This document shows, one piece after another, positions 17,629 through 26,387 of a stretch of 64,000 bases of DNA. The notes below the pieces were generated by a model. That model ran no database searches and was not told the DNA's origin. It worked only from the letters and a program-made list of their open reading frames with translations. Position 1 is the stretch's first letter. Every line of letters begins with the position of its first letter. The stretch comes from Desulfolinea sp050305405 (lineage in GTDB: Bacteria > Chloroflexota > Anaerolineae > Anaerolineales > Villigracilaceae): NCBI GenBank assembly GCA_050305405.1, contig JBNLFG010000011.1:62001-126000 (forward strand). Direction: 5' to 3'. The translations under genes and the position numbers were made by a program.

Positions 17629-19659
17629 ATGAACCTTCTAAAGAACGCCACATCTCCTTATCTCCTCCAGCACGCCGATAACCCCGTCCACTGGCACGAA
17701 TGGAACGATGAAGCCCTCACCAAAGCCAAAGCCGAAGACAAGCCGATCTTTCTCTCGATCGGCTATGCCGCCTGTCACTGGTGTCATGTGATGGCGCACG
17801 AATCCTTCGAAGATGAAGCCACTGCTACGATCATGAATGAGCATTTCATCAACATCAAAGTCGACCGCGAAGAACGCCCCGATATTGACAGCATCTATAT
17901 GAAAGCTGTAATTGCCCTTACCCAACGCGGTGGCTGGCCTATGTCCGTTTTTCTAACCCCCGACTTAAAACCTTTCTACGGTGGCACCTATTTCCCACCA
18001 GAGCCGCGCCATCAAATGCCCGCCTTCACACAGATTCTGACTGGTATCGCTGCCACATGGAAAGATGACCGTGTCCAGATCGACAGCGTCAGCGAGACTC
18101 TCACGCGCCAAATCCAGACCGAAGTAGGCATGACCAGCGACAAAAAGAGCATTACGCCTGAGCAAGTTCAATCTGCCCGACAGCGCCTCAACGAAACCTA
18201 CGACTGGCAAAACGGTGGCTGGGGCGCAGCGCCAAAATTTCCGCAAGCAATGGCTATAGAATTCATGTTGCGCGACATCGGAGCCTACACGGGCAAGTCA
18301 GCCCCCCTCCACGCCCTCGACGTGATGGCACGCGGCGGCATTTATGATGTAATCGGCGGCGGTTTTGCGCGCTACAGCACAGATGCAATTTGGCTAACGC
18401 CACATTTTGAAAAGATGACTTACGATGGCGCTCTGTTAGCTCGCGCCTACCTACATGCCTGGCAGATCACAGGTAAGCCCCACTATCGCCAGATATGTGA
18501 AGAAACGCTTCAGTTTTTCTCTCGTGAAATGCGTGATGAAGAAGGAGGGTTTTACTCTTCACTTGATGCCGATTCAGAAGGCGTCGAAGGAAAATTCTAT
18601 GTTTGGGCGAAAGAAGAACTTGAAGAAACCTTAAAGGATGACTATGCACTATTTGAAACAGCTTACGGCATTAGCACACAAGGTAATTGGGAAGGGAAAA
18701 CCATTTTACAGCGTACAGTTGATGACCAAACTCTTGCTGCGCGTTTTTCACTTGAACCAGAGGAGATTCCTGCCAAATTAGCTAAGTCGCACCAAAAACT
18801 ACTATACGAGCGCAACAAACGTATCCGTCCTAGCACGGATGACAAAGTTCTAACCGAATGGAACGGGCTATTACTAATAGCCTATGCTGAAGCTGCGCGC
18901 GTTTTCGGAGATAAGAGCTTTTTACAGATAGCTCAAAAGAATGCGGACTTTTTACTCACTGCGCTACGCCCAGACGGACAACTCCGCCGCGCTTGGCGTG
19001 GAGGCAAAGTCGGCAGCGAGGTCTTTTTAGCTGATTACGCCGCGCTCATTCTTGGCTTGCTTGAACTCTATCAAACTGACTTCAACAATCGCTGGTTCGC
19101 CGCCGCCCAAGAACTCGCGGATGAGATGATCGGGAAATTTAGCGACCCCGAAGGTGGCTTTTTTGATACCACCGCTGAGGCAGCCGAAAAATCCAACCTG
19201 CCCATTCGCCCAAAGGAATTGCAGGACAACGCCATCCCCTCCGGGAATGCGCTAGCCGTAGAAGCCCTGCTCAAATTGGACGCCTTCATGGGCAATGCTG
19301 ATTATCGAAAACGAGCAGAAGAAACACTAGGGCTGGTTAGCGATTTTGTAATCATGTATCCCACCGCTTTCGCTCAATGGCTTTCCGGAGCAGATTTCGC
19401 AAATCAACACACCAAGCAAGTTGCGATTGTTGGTGATTTGGACAGTAATGAGATACAAGCACTTCTCAAAGAAGTGCGCTCAAAATATCGTCCGGACACC
19501 GTTGTGGCGGCTGCACCTTATCCTATCCCCGCAGGTGCACCAGCATTACTGGATAGTCGAACACTCAAGAATGATCTACCAACAGCTTATGTTTGCGAAG
19601 GATTTGCATGCAAGTTACCAGTAAATACACCAGATGATTTGCGCGAACAATTAAATTAA
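17629..19659 (+). CDS. YyaL/DUF255 thioredoxin-domain protein
   Basis: A 676-residue protein of the YyaL/SSP411 (DUF255) family. The N-terminal 160 residues are a thioredoxin-like domain opening with the family signature NATSPYLLQHADNPVHW and carrying a CHWCHVM site near residue 50; the rest is an (alpha/alpha)6-barrel like that of glycoside-processing or cellobiose epimerase enzymes, with DADSEG and WNGLLLIAYAEA segments. The reaction is unknown. There is no signal peptide. It is monocistronic and ends at a strong bidirectional terminator. Confidence 0.9.
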   Translation: MNLLKNATSPYLLQHADNPVHWHEWNDEALTKAKAEDKPIFLSIGYAACHWCHVMAHESFEDEATATIMNEHFINIKVDREERPDIDSIYMKAVIALTQRGGWPMSVFLTPDLKPFYGGTYFPPEPRHQMPAFTQILTGIAATWKDDRVQIDSVSETLTRQIQTEVGMTSDKKSITPEQVQSARQRLNETYDWQNGGWGAAPKFPQAMAIEFMLRDIGAYTGKSAPLHALDVMARGGIYDVIGGGFARYSTDAIWLTPHFEKMTYDGALLARAYLHAWQITGKPHYRQICEETLQFFSREMRDEEGGFYSSLDADSEGVEGKFYVWAKEELEETLKDDYALFETAYGISTQGNWEGKTILQRTVDDQTLAARFSLEPEEIPAKLAKSHQKLLYERNKRIRPSTDDKVLTEWNGLLLIAYAEAARVFGDKSFLQIAQKNADFLLTALRPDGQLRRAWRGGKVGSEVFLADYAALILGLLELYQTDFNNRWFAAAQELADEMIGKFSDPEGGFFDTTAEAAEKSNLPIRPKELQDNAIPSGNALAVEALLKLDAFMGNADYRKRAEETLGLVSDFVIMYPTAFAQWLSGADFANQHTKQVAIVGDLDSNEIQALLKEVRSKYRPDTVVAAAPYPIPAGAPALLDSRTLKNDLPTAYVCEGFACKLPVNTPDDLREQLN

Positions 19660-19661
19660 AG

Positions 19662-19692
19662 AAAAAGCCCCTTGAAATTCAAGGGGCTTTTT
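19662..19692. terminator. Bidirectional terminator between the YyaL-like gene and tatA
   Basis: A perfect inverted repeat (19662-19676 with 19678-19692) whose ends are AAAAAG and CTTTTT, so it provides a U-run in both directions. It ends both converging genes. Confidence 0.88.
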
Positions 19693-19707
19693 CTTTCAGA
19701 AAGGCGC

Positions 19708-19887
19708 TTATTCTTTTTTCTCTTCGACTTCGGTTTCTTCTTCCTTGCCTTCATTAAGACCTTCGCGGAAATTGCGGATACCGGTGCCGAGTTCTCCGGC
19801 AATCTTACCAAGCCGCCCAGGCCCAAAGAGCAACAAAACAATAACAAGGATAATAAGCAATTCTGGCATGCCAAACTTTGTAAACAT
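19708..19887 (-). CDS. tatA: Twin-arginine translocase subunit TatA/E
   Basis: A 59-codon gene read on the minus strand with AGGAG at 19893-19897 before ATG 19887. The product has the TatA plan: short N-terminus, one membrane helix (about 8-21), the hinge FGPGRLGKI (21-29), an amphipathic helix GELGTGIRNFREGL (31-44) and an acidic Glu/Lys-rich tail. TatA/E oligomers form the pore that carries folded Tat substrates such as the DUF1800 protein here. No tatB or tatC is nearby. It lies between two terminators and is monocistronic. Confidence 0.92.
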   Translation of the reverse strand: MFTKFGMPELLIILVIVLLLFGPGRLGKIAGELGTGIRNFREGLNEGKEEETEVEEKKE

Positions 19888-19985
19888 AGATTTCTCCTAA
19901 ATGCAGTTTCTGCAACGCACCCATTCTACTATAAATTCAAGGGAGCGGCCAAATAGACATCCTGAAGTTTGGATGACAAAACACA

Positions 19986-20020
19986 TAAAAAAAGCACCCC
20001 TGAGTTGACAAGGGTGCTTT
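19986..20020 (-). terminator. Terminator of the fab operon
   Basis: AAAGCACCC (19991-19999) and GGGTGCTTT (20012-20020) form a 9-bp stem; on the minus strand the stem is followed by a T run (opposite 19986-19993). It ends the fabF-fabH transcript. Confidence 0.85.
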
Positions 20021-20028
20021 CTGTCGGT

Positions 20029-21141
20029 TTACTTTTTGCGTCCGTAGTTACCCCACAGCATGCCTTCAACGATATGCATCATTCGCAGGATAGCAGAACG
20101 AATACGCGCCAAGAAGCGATACCAGCCGTGACGCACCTTGCGCTCGGCAGGACGTGGTCCACTCCATTCAGCGGCAAGTGCTCCCCAAGTTAAACCCGCA
20201 CCAAACCCAACAAAAACAACCTTGTCGCCTGGTTTCAGACGTCCGCTTTCAAAGGCTTCCACCGTTGCAATCGGGATCGAAGCGGTTGAAGTATTGCCAT
20301 AACGGTCGAGATTGACCATGAATTTTTCTATTGGCAACTTCAACCCGCGCGCGGCTGCGTCGATAATGCGCATATTTGCCTGATGTGGCACGACCAGGTC
20401 TAAATCTTCCAATTCCAACCCAGCTTTCTCAAGCGCCTCTTTCGTGGCCCGCGCCATTACGCGCGTTGCAAAGCGAAAAACACCTTTGCCGTCCATCTGG
20501 ATAAAGTGCAAGCCATCGCGCACTGTGGCAGCGTTAGCCGGCTGTTTGCTGCCGCCCGCAGGCAAGGTCAACAAGTCACCGCCTGATCCATCGGAGTGCA
20601 TTACTGCCGAGAGGACACCGCCCGGGCGTTCATCTGCTTGCAGGATGAACGCACCTGCGCCATCACCAAAAAGGATGCAGGTGTTGCGATCTGTCCAATC
20701 TACAAAGCGAGAAAGCGTCTCAGTCCCAACTACGAGCACATTTTTCAACGAGTCGCTACGGATCGCTTGCGCACCCATGTTGAGCGCATAAATAAACCCC
20801 GTACAGGCCGCCGAAAGATCAAATGCCCCCGCCTTCGTCGCACCGATACGATCCTGCACTAAAGATGCCGTCGACGGGAAAATATGCTCCGGCGAAGAAC
20901 TGGCGACGATTACCAAATCCAAATCAGTGGGCTTTAAATTCGCCATCTCCAACGCGCGCAAGGCGGCTTCCGTCGCCAAGCTGGCAGAGCTTTGTTCTTC
21001 GCTGGCAATCCGACGCTCACGAATACCCGTGCGAGATTGAATCCACTCATCATTCGTCTCAACCATCTTGCTCAGATCGTCATTCGTCAAAATCTTTTCG
21101 GGCACAGACATGCCCCAACCGGTAATATGTGCGTAAGCCAT
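20029..21141 (-). CDS. fabH: Beta-ketoacyl-ACP synthase III with C-terminal extension
   Basis: A 370-residue FabH that condenses acyl-CoA with malonyl-ACP to start fatty acid synthesis. The catalytic triad is in place: C113 in SAACTGF, H253 in HQANMR and N283 in RYGNTS; GFGAGLTWG (312-320) closes the normal fold at about residue 327. Some 40 further residues follow, basic and partly hydrophobic (Arg-rich, then AILRMMHIVEGMLWG), which E. coli FabH (317 residues) lacks. It starts 1 base after fabF stops. Confidence 0.93.
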   Translation of the reverse strand: MAYAHITGWGMSVPEKILTNDDLSKMVETNDEWIQSRTGIRERRIASEEQSSASLATEAALRALEMANLKPTDLDLVIVASSSPEHIFPSTASLVQDRIGATKAGAFDLSAACTGFIYALNMGAQAIRSDSLKNVLVVGTETLSRFVDWTDRNTCILFGDGAGAFILQADERPGGVLSAVMHSDGSGGDLLTLPAGGSKQPANAATVRDGLHFIQMDGKGVFRFATRVMARATKEALEKAGLELEDLDLVVPHQANMRIIDAAARGLKLPIEKFMVNLDRYGNTSTASIPIATVEAFESGRLKPGDKVVFVGFGAGLTWGALAAEWSGPRPAERKVRHGWYRFLARIRSAILRMMHIVEGMLWGNYGRKK

Positions 21142-21142
21142 C

Positions 21143-22384
21143 TTATGCCTCGTAACGACTAATAATCAAGGTCGCATTGTGTCCACCAAAACCAAAAGAG
21201 TTCGACAAAGCGTGTTGTACCTGTGCTTCGCGCGCCTGATTGGGGACGTAATCCAGATCACATTCGGGATCAGGAGTTTCATAATTGATCGTCGGGGGGA
21301 TGATGCCCTCGTTGATGATCTTCGTGCAGATCAAAGCCTCAAGCGCACCAGATGCACCGAGCAAATGACCCGTCATCGACTTGGTAGATGAAACCGGAAT
21401 TTGATAAGCCCGCTCACCAAAAACAGTCTTAATCGCCGCCGTTTCGCCCCTGTCATTTAACTTGGTGCTCGTACCATGAGCGTTGATATAGTGAATATCA
21501 TCTACCGTTAACCTCGCGTTCTCAAGCGCAATCTGCATACACAGTGCCGCGCCCGCACCATCTTCCGCCGGGGCAGAGATATGATATGCATCATCGGTCG
21601 TGCCATATCCTGAAATTTCAGCCAGAATATTTGCACCACGCGCCTGCGCATGTTCCAGCGATTCAAGGATCAGCACTCCGGCGCCCTCGCCCATCAGGAA
21701 GCCATCACGGTTTGCATCGAAGGGACGCGATGCTTTCATGGGATCATCGTTGCGCGTGGAAAGTGCCCCCATCGAATTCATGCCCGCCATCGTCAATTTG
21801 ACGATAGCAGCTTCAGCACCGCCAGCGATCATCACATCTGCGCTGCCACGCCGGATGATTTCTGCTGCTTCGCCGAGGGCGTTTGAACCCGTTGCGCAGG
21901 CGGTCACAACCGACATATTGGGACCACGCAACCCTAGATTTATCGCGATCATGCCCGGGGCAGTATCTGCTAACATCATCGGAATCAAGAAGGGGCTCAC
22001 GCGCGAGGCGTCGCGTTCCCGCATGACAGCTTCCTGCTCAAGTAGTGTTCCAATCCCGCCGATGCCGGTGCCGATCAAGACACCAATCCGATCGCGGTTT
22101 TCATCATTGATTTGCAAATCCGCATCATCGACAGCCTGTAAGGCGGTTGCCAACGCAAACTGGGAGTAACGATCCATACGGCGGGCGTCACGCCGACCGA
22201 ATAATTCATCTGCGTCAAAGCCTTTAACTTCAGCCGCAAAGGTGGTCTTATGATCGCTGACATCGAAGTGCGTTATCGCTGCCGCACCAGATTTCCCTGC
22301 AAGTAACCCCTGCCATGTTTCTTCTACGCTCAAGCCGATTGAGCTAAGTGCACCCAAACCGGTAATAACGACTCGTTTTCGCAT
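21143..22384 (-). CDS. fabF: Beta-ketoacyl-ACP synthase II
   Basis: A 413-residue elongating condensing enzyme: nucleophile C163 in VTACATGSNA, H303 in NAHGTSTKLND and H340 in KSMTGHLLGASG, with the C-terminal NSFGFGGHNA. The length and residues are those of FabF. It is followed at once by fabH; acpP and fabD/G are not next to it in this window. It probably shares a transcript with the rhomboid gene 84 bases upstream or has its own promoter in that gap. Confidence 0.95.
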   Translation of the reverse strand: MRKRVVITGLGALSSIGLSVEETWQGLLAGKSGAAAITHFDVSDHKTTFAAEVKGFDADELFGRRDARRMDRYSQFALATALQAVDDADLQINDENRDRIGVLIGTGIGGIGTLLEQEAVMRERDASRVSPFLIPMMLADTAPGMIAINLGLRGPNMSVVTACATGSNALGEAAEIIRRGSADVMIAGGAEAAIVKLTMAGMNSMGALSTRNDDPMKASRPFDANRDGFLMGEGAGVLILESLEHAQARGANILAEISGYGTTDDAYHISAPAEDGAGAALCMQIALENARLTVDDIHYINAHGTSTKLNDRGETAAIKTVFGERAYQIPVSSTKSMTGHLLGASGALEALICTKIINEGIIPPTINYETPDPECDLDYVPNQAREAQVQHALSNSFGFGGHNATLIISRYEA

Positions 22385-22468
22385 TTTATCTCCTATAAAA
22401 ATAGGACAAGCAAAGGCCTGCCCTACGATTTCTAAGGGATATAACCCGCCCTCTTTGAAAGGGATACG

Positions 22469-23149
22469 CTAAACTGTAGTGTCACTTAGATAGCGCGCAA
22501 AGGCTTCAGGTCGCAAAAAAAGCAAAATGCCAAGTGAAGCAAAGAAGCCTCCCAAATGTCCCCAATAAGCGACTGAATAACTTCCGCCAGCATCATTGAG
22601 TAGAACGTCCAGCGCGGGAATGATCTGCACGCCAAGGAAATAAAGCACAACCCAAATAGCGCGCAAGCGTGGCCAGACCGGAACACCGAATCCCAAAATA
22701 AGTGTTCGAATACGCCCCTGTGGATAGAGAATCAGATAGGCGCCCATCACGCCAAAAATCGCGCCGCTCGCCCCAATAACGGGAATATATGAATCGGCAT
22801 TAACCAGATTGAAAACAAGATCAGAACCGAAGCCCGCAAAAAGATAAAATGCCAGGAAACGCCATGCCCCACAGGCATCTTCAACACGTCGACCAAAGAC
22901 CCACAGGCTGAACATATTCCCAAAAAGGTGAAAGAAGCCCCCGTGCAAAAACATAGAAGCAAGTCCCGTCAGAAAACTACCACTCATGCGCTCCATGATT
23001 AAAGCAGGCACATTGGCGATAACCATATAAATTAATCCATCGCCGACGGGGAACAAGAAAAAGATCAGCGCATTGACAACGATCAACGAGATGGTCATCG
23101 CAGGGAAATCGCTATAACGATTCGGTTCAGTATCGTTGATCGGGAACAT
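22469..23149 (-). CDS. Rhomboid intramembrane serine protease
   Basis: A 226-residue, six-to-seven-helix rhomboid. HGGFFHLFGNM (69-79) marks the second helix region, the nucleophile S128 lies in GASGAIFG and the catalytic H198 in WGHLGGF. It cuts membrane-protein substrates inside the bilayer; the target is unknown. It lies 11 bases after the TPR membrane protein gene and belongs to the minus-strand run 25700-20029. Confidence 0.92.
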   Translation of the reverse strand: MFPINDTEPNRYSDFPAMTISLIVVNALIFFLFPVGDGLIYMVIANVPALIMERMSGSFLTGLASMFLHGGFFHLFGNMFSLWVFGRRVEDACGAWRFLAFYLFAGFGSDLVFNLVNADSYIPVIGASGAIFGVMGAYLILYPQGRIRTLILGFGVPVWPRLRAIWVVLYFLGVQIIPALDVLLNDAGGSYSVAYWGHLGGFFASLGILLFLRPEAFARYLSDTTV

Positions 23150-23160
23150 TCTCTACTCCA

Positions 23161-24171
23161 CTAGAACGAGGAAAATTCAACACCCTGCATCCAACGCTGA
23201 AAGGCATCGAAACCGAGTAAAAGAAAAGGCAACAGCATCACAAAAAAGCCAACCATTCCCACCGCCATACGCAACGGTCTGGTCGCGCGTCCGGCAGCAT
23301 TTCCCAAACGCCGCCAGAGAGCGTGTTCTGCGCCAACGGCAGATAAGGCCATAAGAAAGGAACCGCCTAAAACGACCAAAAACTCAACTCCCATCGCGAG
23401 AGTAAAATAAGAGAAATCATAGCCAACATGGAGCACCAGCAAGAAGAAGAAAAGCAGCGGCATACCGGCGGTTAAACGAGCAAGCGAGAGCATTGGAGAA
23501 ACATGGGCAATATTCTCTATCTGCAAAGATTGCAGGCGATTGATTTCATTAAAAATTCGATTCCAATCACGTCGATCAGTAGCGGTTGCCGCCATACGTT
23601 TATGGACATCAATTGCCAGATCCCATTTACCACGCTCTTCATAGAAAGCTGCCAAATCCAAGGGGTTTGCCTGATAATATGCCCAACGCTCATAAAGCGC
23701 ACGTTTATTTTCGTTCGCAGGGTCCAGTTCGGAGAGACGCGCCAAGGCATTTACTTGTTCGTCAAGATTAGTTGAGTATTTTGCTAACAGACCCCATGCT
23801 TTTTCGTTATCGGTGTCGCTCTCAAGCACATCACGTACGCGCAATAACCCAATATCAATTCTGCCATCTGCAAAGAAACGACGAGCATCGTCCACATATT
23901 GTGCCAGCAATGCTTTTTGCCGGGCTTCTTTTTCAGCACGTAATGCTTCTAAATGCCGTAAAACACGCGTATCAGATGGATCAAGTCTTAAAACATTCTC
24001 ACAGGCATTCATTATTTGATCGACATCATCCAACAAGCCGATCAACCAGAGCCAGGCCAGTTTGTTGTCAGGTTCAGCTCGCACAATATCCAGGAAAAGA
24101 TCGCGGGCACCTAGCTCATGTCCCGATTTGGCTTTGGCTATCGCAACCTGCAATCTTTCCTGGCTATCCAT
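23161..24171 (-). CDS. TPR-containing membrane protein
   Basis: A 336-residue protein. The first 190 residues are alpha-helical repeats with TPR-like spacing (AIAKAKSGHELGARDLFLDI, then units starting near AEPDNKLAWLWL and ESDTDNEKAWGLL); the C-terminal third has three hydrophobic helices (about 230-335). This N-TPR/C-membrane arrangement is frequent in Chloroflexota, with no known role. It is 6 bases downstream of the HAD-DinB gene and 11 bases upstream of the rhomboid gene, so a role with the protease is possible but unproven. Confidence 0.75.
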   Translation of the reverse strand: MDSQERLQVAIAKAKSGHELGARDLFLDIVRAEPDNKLAWLWLIGLLDDVDQIMNACENVLRLDPSDTRVLRHLEALRAEKEARQKALLAQYVDDARRFFADGRIDIGLLRVRDVLESDTDNEKAWGLLAKYSTNLDEQVNALARLSELDPANENKRALYERWAYYQANPLDLAAFYEERGKWDLAIDVHKRMAATATDRRDWNRIFNEINRLQSLQIENIAHVSPMLSLARLTAGMPLLFFFLLVLHVGYDFSYFTLAMGVEFLVVLGGSFLMALSAVGAEHALWRRLGNAAGRATRPLRMAVGMVGFFVMLLPFLLLGFDAFQRWMQGVEFSSF

Positions 24172-24177
24172 TGACTC

Positions 24178-25386
24178 TTATTCAGACCCTTTTCTCAGCG
24201 CCTTATAAATCTGGCGAATATGCACACGGTCATGCTCGGCCACAAAACCAAGCTGCTCCTGCAAAGTAACTGGGCCAAAAATTGCATGACGTCCCGTACG
24301 CTGCCAATCTTCCGCGCTCAACTTATCCAGAGTCGCAATCGTTTCCAAACGAGCGCTAACAAAGTCACGCAACGCAGCGGCGCCATCTTGTTGGGCATAA
24401 CCGCGTTCGACAGCCCAAACATCGGTGTCATCTACGATGATGAAGGGATTCTCCATCTGCAAAAAGGTCTGGATGCGAGGCAAATTCACTTCGCGCTCCA
24501 CATCGCGTAGATGTCCTAAAATTTCATTCAAACACCACTCATCGGGAGTGGAACGATATGTCCACAGGGCAGATGGAATCTCAGCAAGCAGATTGCTCAA
24601 TATCGCCGGGATCGACTTGATCGTCGCGACGACCGTCGTTTGGGCTTGATACCGTGGCAAAAGCACCTCTTCATCAAGAGATTCGATCCACGAACGCAAC
24701 GCCCCAATCTGACCTTGCCCCGCAATCGGTGCGCGCTCTTCAGGCAATTTGGCATCTTCGTCCGCAATCCAATACATGGGGATGCCCAACTCTTCAGCAG
24801 CCTGCACGTCCCGCACAGGATCATCCCCCACCATCAAAACGGGCCCATCAGGCCAGCCCATCAGGCCCAAGACTTCCGCCAAATAAGCGGGGTTAGGTTT
24901 GCTAAAATGAAAACGCTCAAAGGATGAAATTACTTCAAAGGGGTAATCATCCGGTTCCAAACCAGCCCAACGTAAACGATGAACCACTGCCGCTTGCGGG
25001 AAAAGCGGATTGGTAGCGATTGCTATGCGATAGCCTTGCGCAACCGCCCACTTAATTAATTTCACTGCGTCGGGGCGCGGTTTGGTGAGATAGGCCAGGG
25101 ACGGAAAAATCTCTTCGTAAAAGAGGGTAATTTGCGGGTCAAGGATGTCTCGTCCCACGCCGAGGTGTGGATAAAAGTTGCGGTCGAAGACTTGTCCCAA
25201 GGTTTCATCCGGACTATCGTGTTCCAGCATCGCATTTGTACCCAGCATAAGGTATTTGAGCAGGCGTTCAGGGTCGACATACGGCGCCATCGCCTTGCCA
25301 AGCGCCTGAAAGTAAACGGGGATGAAATCGTCCATGTTGGACGTAAGCAGGGTGTCGTCAAGGTCGAGCAGGAGCGTAAGCGTCAT
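24178..25386 (-). CDS. HAD hydrolase fused to a DinB-like domain
   Basis: A 402-residue two-domain protein. Residues 1-225 are a HAD phosphatase: LLDLDDTLL with D8 and D10 (motif I), ATNP (motif II), KPNP (motif III) and MVGDDPVRDVQAA (motif IV). Residues about 250-400 look like the four-helix DinB/DUF664 fold, with EWCLNEILGHLRDVERE and the terminal AEHDRVHIRQIYKAL, supplying the three histidines expected for a metal site. The join is in one open frame, and both parts have intact motifs, so this is a true fusion. Substrates are unknown. Its start overlaps the Cys-rich gene by 4 bases. Confidence 0.82.
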   Translation of the reverse strand: MTLTLLLDLDDTLLTSNMDDFIPVYFQALGKAMAPYVDPERLLKYLMLGTNAMLEHDSPDETLGQVFDRNFYPHLGVGRDILDPQITLFYEEIFPSLAYLTKPRPDAVKLIKWAVAQGYRIAIATNPLFPQAAVVHRLRWAGLEPDDYPFEVISSFERFHFSKPNPAYLAEVLGLMGWPDGPVLMVGDDPVRDVQAAEELGIPMYWIADEDAKLPEERAPIAGQGQIGALRSWIESLDEEVLLPRYQAQTTVVATIKSIPAILSNLLAEIPSALWTYRSTPDEWCLNEILGHLRDVEREVNLPRIQTFLQMENPFIIVDDTDVWAVERGYAQQDGAAALRDFVSARLETIATLDKLSAEDWQRTGRHAIFGPVTLQEQLGFVAEHDRVHIRQIYKALRKGSE

Positions 25387-25700
25387 TCTTTAACCTCGAA
25401 GATGGGCGGGAGCGGATGACATTCGCCACAGCCGATTTCCGGCTTGGCGACAGAGCGATTGGTTTTCTCACAAAAAGCACTTACCTTTACACGTCGTTGA
25501 AAAAGATCAAAAGCTGAACGTGTAACTTCAGCATCCAAACGCATGTGTTTGCAGGCATTCGCCCGCAATATCTCCGGAACAGGGCAGGTTTGGCAAAGAT
25601 CAGCTGACCAGGTTTCTAGCAGGCGACATTCTTCACGTTCGCGCCCACGGTAGTAATCACCGTAAAAATATGAACATTCAAATCCAGCAGGCGTGCGCAT
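25383..25700 (-). CDS. Small cysteine-rich protein, unknown function
   Basis: A 105-residue soluble protein with eight cysteines: C9, C25, a CQTC pair (36, 39), C50, C77, and a CGEC pair (91, 94) followed by His. The count and two CxxC knuckles suggest two metal sites (zinc or iron-sulfur), but no family is recognised. It overlaps the HAD-DinB gene by 4 bases (ATGA), so the two are translationally coupled. Confidence 0.72.
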   Translation of the reverse strand: MRTPAGFECSYFYGDYYRGREREECRLLETWSADLCQTCPVPEILRANACKHMRLDAEVTRSAFDLFQRRVKVSAFCEKTNRSVAKPEIGCGECHPLPPIFEVKE

Positions 25701-25720
25701 TCTGGCTCCTGTGTACTGAT

Positions 25721-25745
25721 AAAAAAGTGTCCCCTTGCGGGGACA
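25721..25745 (-). terminator. Terminator after efp
   Basis: TGTCCCC (25728-25734) pairs with GGGGACA (25739-25745) around a TTGC loop; on the minus strand a six-T run follows (opposite 25721-25726). It separates efp from the Cys-rich/HAD/rhomboid/fab run. Confidence 0.9.
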
Positions 25746-25767
25746 TATTTTTCGAAAAAAGGCTACT

Positions 25768-26325
25768 TTAGACCCGCGTTAGGTAAGCCCCGTCACTGGT
25801 ATTAACCTTGATCGTGTCTCCGAGATCTACAAAGCCAGGCACCTGTACTTCCAAGCCGGTTTCACAAATCACTTTCTTGGTTACACCTGTAGCTGTATCA
25901 CCACGTGCAGCGGCTTCGGATTCAACAACCTTAAGCTCAACGGCACTCGGCAACTCTATATCTAATGGTTCATCACCATAAAAGGTCAGCTTAACATCGA
26001 GACCTTCGACAAGATAGCCGGCCAGCTCGCCAACCATATCAACGCTGATGGAGGGCTGCTCAAAGGTTTTGTTATCCATAAAGAAGAAAAAGTCACCATC
26101 AGTGTAAAGGTATTGCACCTTGTGGTAGTCGAGACGGATATCTTGAACACGCTCCCCTGAGTTGAAAGTGCGTTCGATATTGGCACCGCTGCGCAAGTCC
26201 TGTGCTTTGATACGGATGGTCGCGCCGCCGCGTGCGGTCTTGTTGTGATGGTAATCTTTTACTTTGTAAAGAGCGCCATCGAGTTCAAAAATTACCCCTT
26301 TGCGAAGTGCATTTGCATCAATCAT
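25768..26325 (-). CDS. efp: Translation elongation factor P
   Basis: A 185-residue EF-P with the three-domain length and the signature region ending the third domain (GDTIKVNTSDGAYLTRV). It rescues ribosomes stalled at polyproline. The tip of domain I reads HHNKTARGGA (26-35), putting Arg at position 32 where E. coli has the beta-lysylated Lys34 in PGKGQA. No epmA or earP is nearby. It is 49 bases behind mogA and ends at a strong terminator. Confidence 0.95.
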   Translation of the reverse strand: MIDANALRKGVIFELDGALYKVKDYHHNKTARGGATIRIKAQDLRSGANIERTFNSGERVQDIRLDYHKVQYLYTDGDFFFFMDNKTFEQPSISVDMVGELAGYLVEGLDVKLTFYGDEPLDIELPSAVELKVVESEAAARGDTATGVTKKVICETGLEVQVPGFVDLGDTIKVNTSDGAYLTRV

Positions 26326-26366
26326 AAAATAACCTTTCCAGTATAAATTTCTGTCAGCGCGATTAT

Positions 26367-26387
26367 ATCAGGGTTTAGTGCCCTGAT
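26367..26387 (-). other. Short hairpin at the end of the mogA frame
   Basis: ATCAGGG (26367-26373) and CCCTGAT (26381-26387) form a 7-bp stem spanning the mogA stop codon. No U-run follows on the minus strand, so it is more likely an RNA-processing or weak attenuating hairpin before efp than a full terminator. Confidence 0.4.

Noticed and set aside
19656..19874. Minus-strand 72-codon frame
   Set aside because: It is an out-of-frame shadow of tatA; the true frame (19708-19887) gives a complete TatA sequence with a ribosome binding site.
22385..22468. Fragments resembling intergenic GTAGGGGCAGG-type repeats (GGCCTGCCCTACG, ACCCGCCC)
   Set aside because: Too short and imperfect to call a repeat family from one copy.
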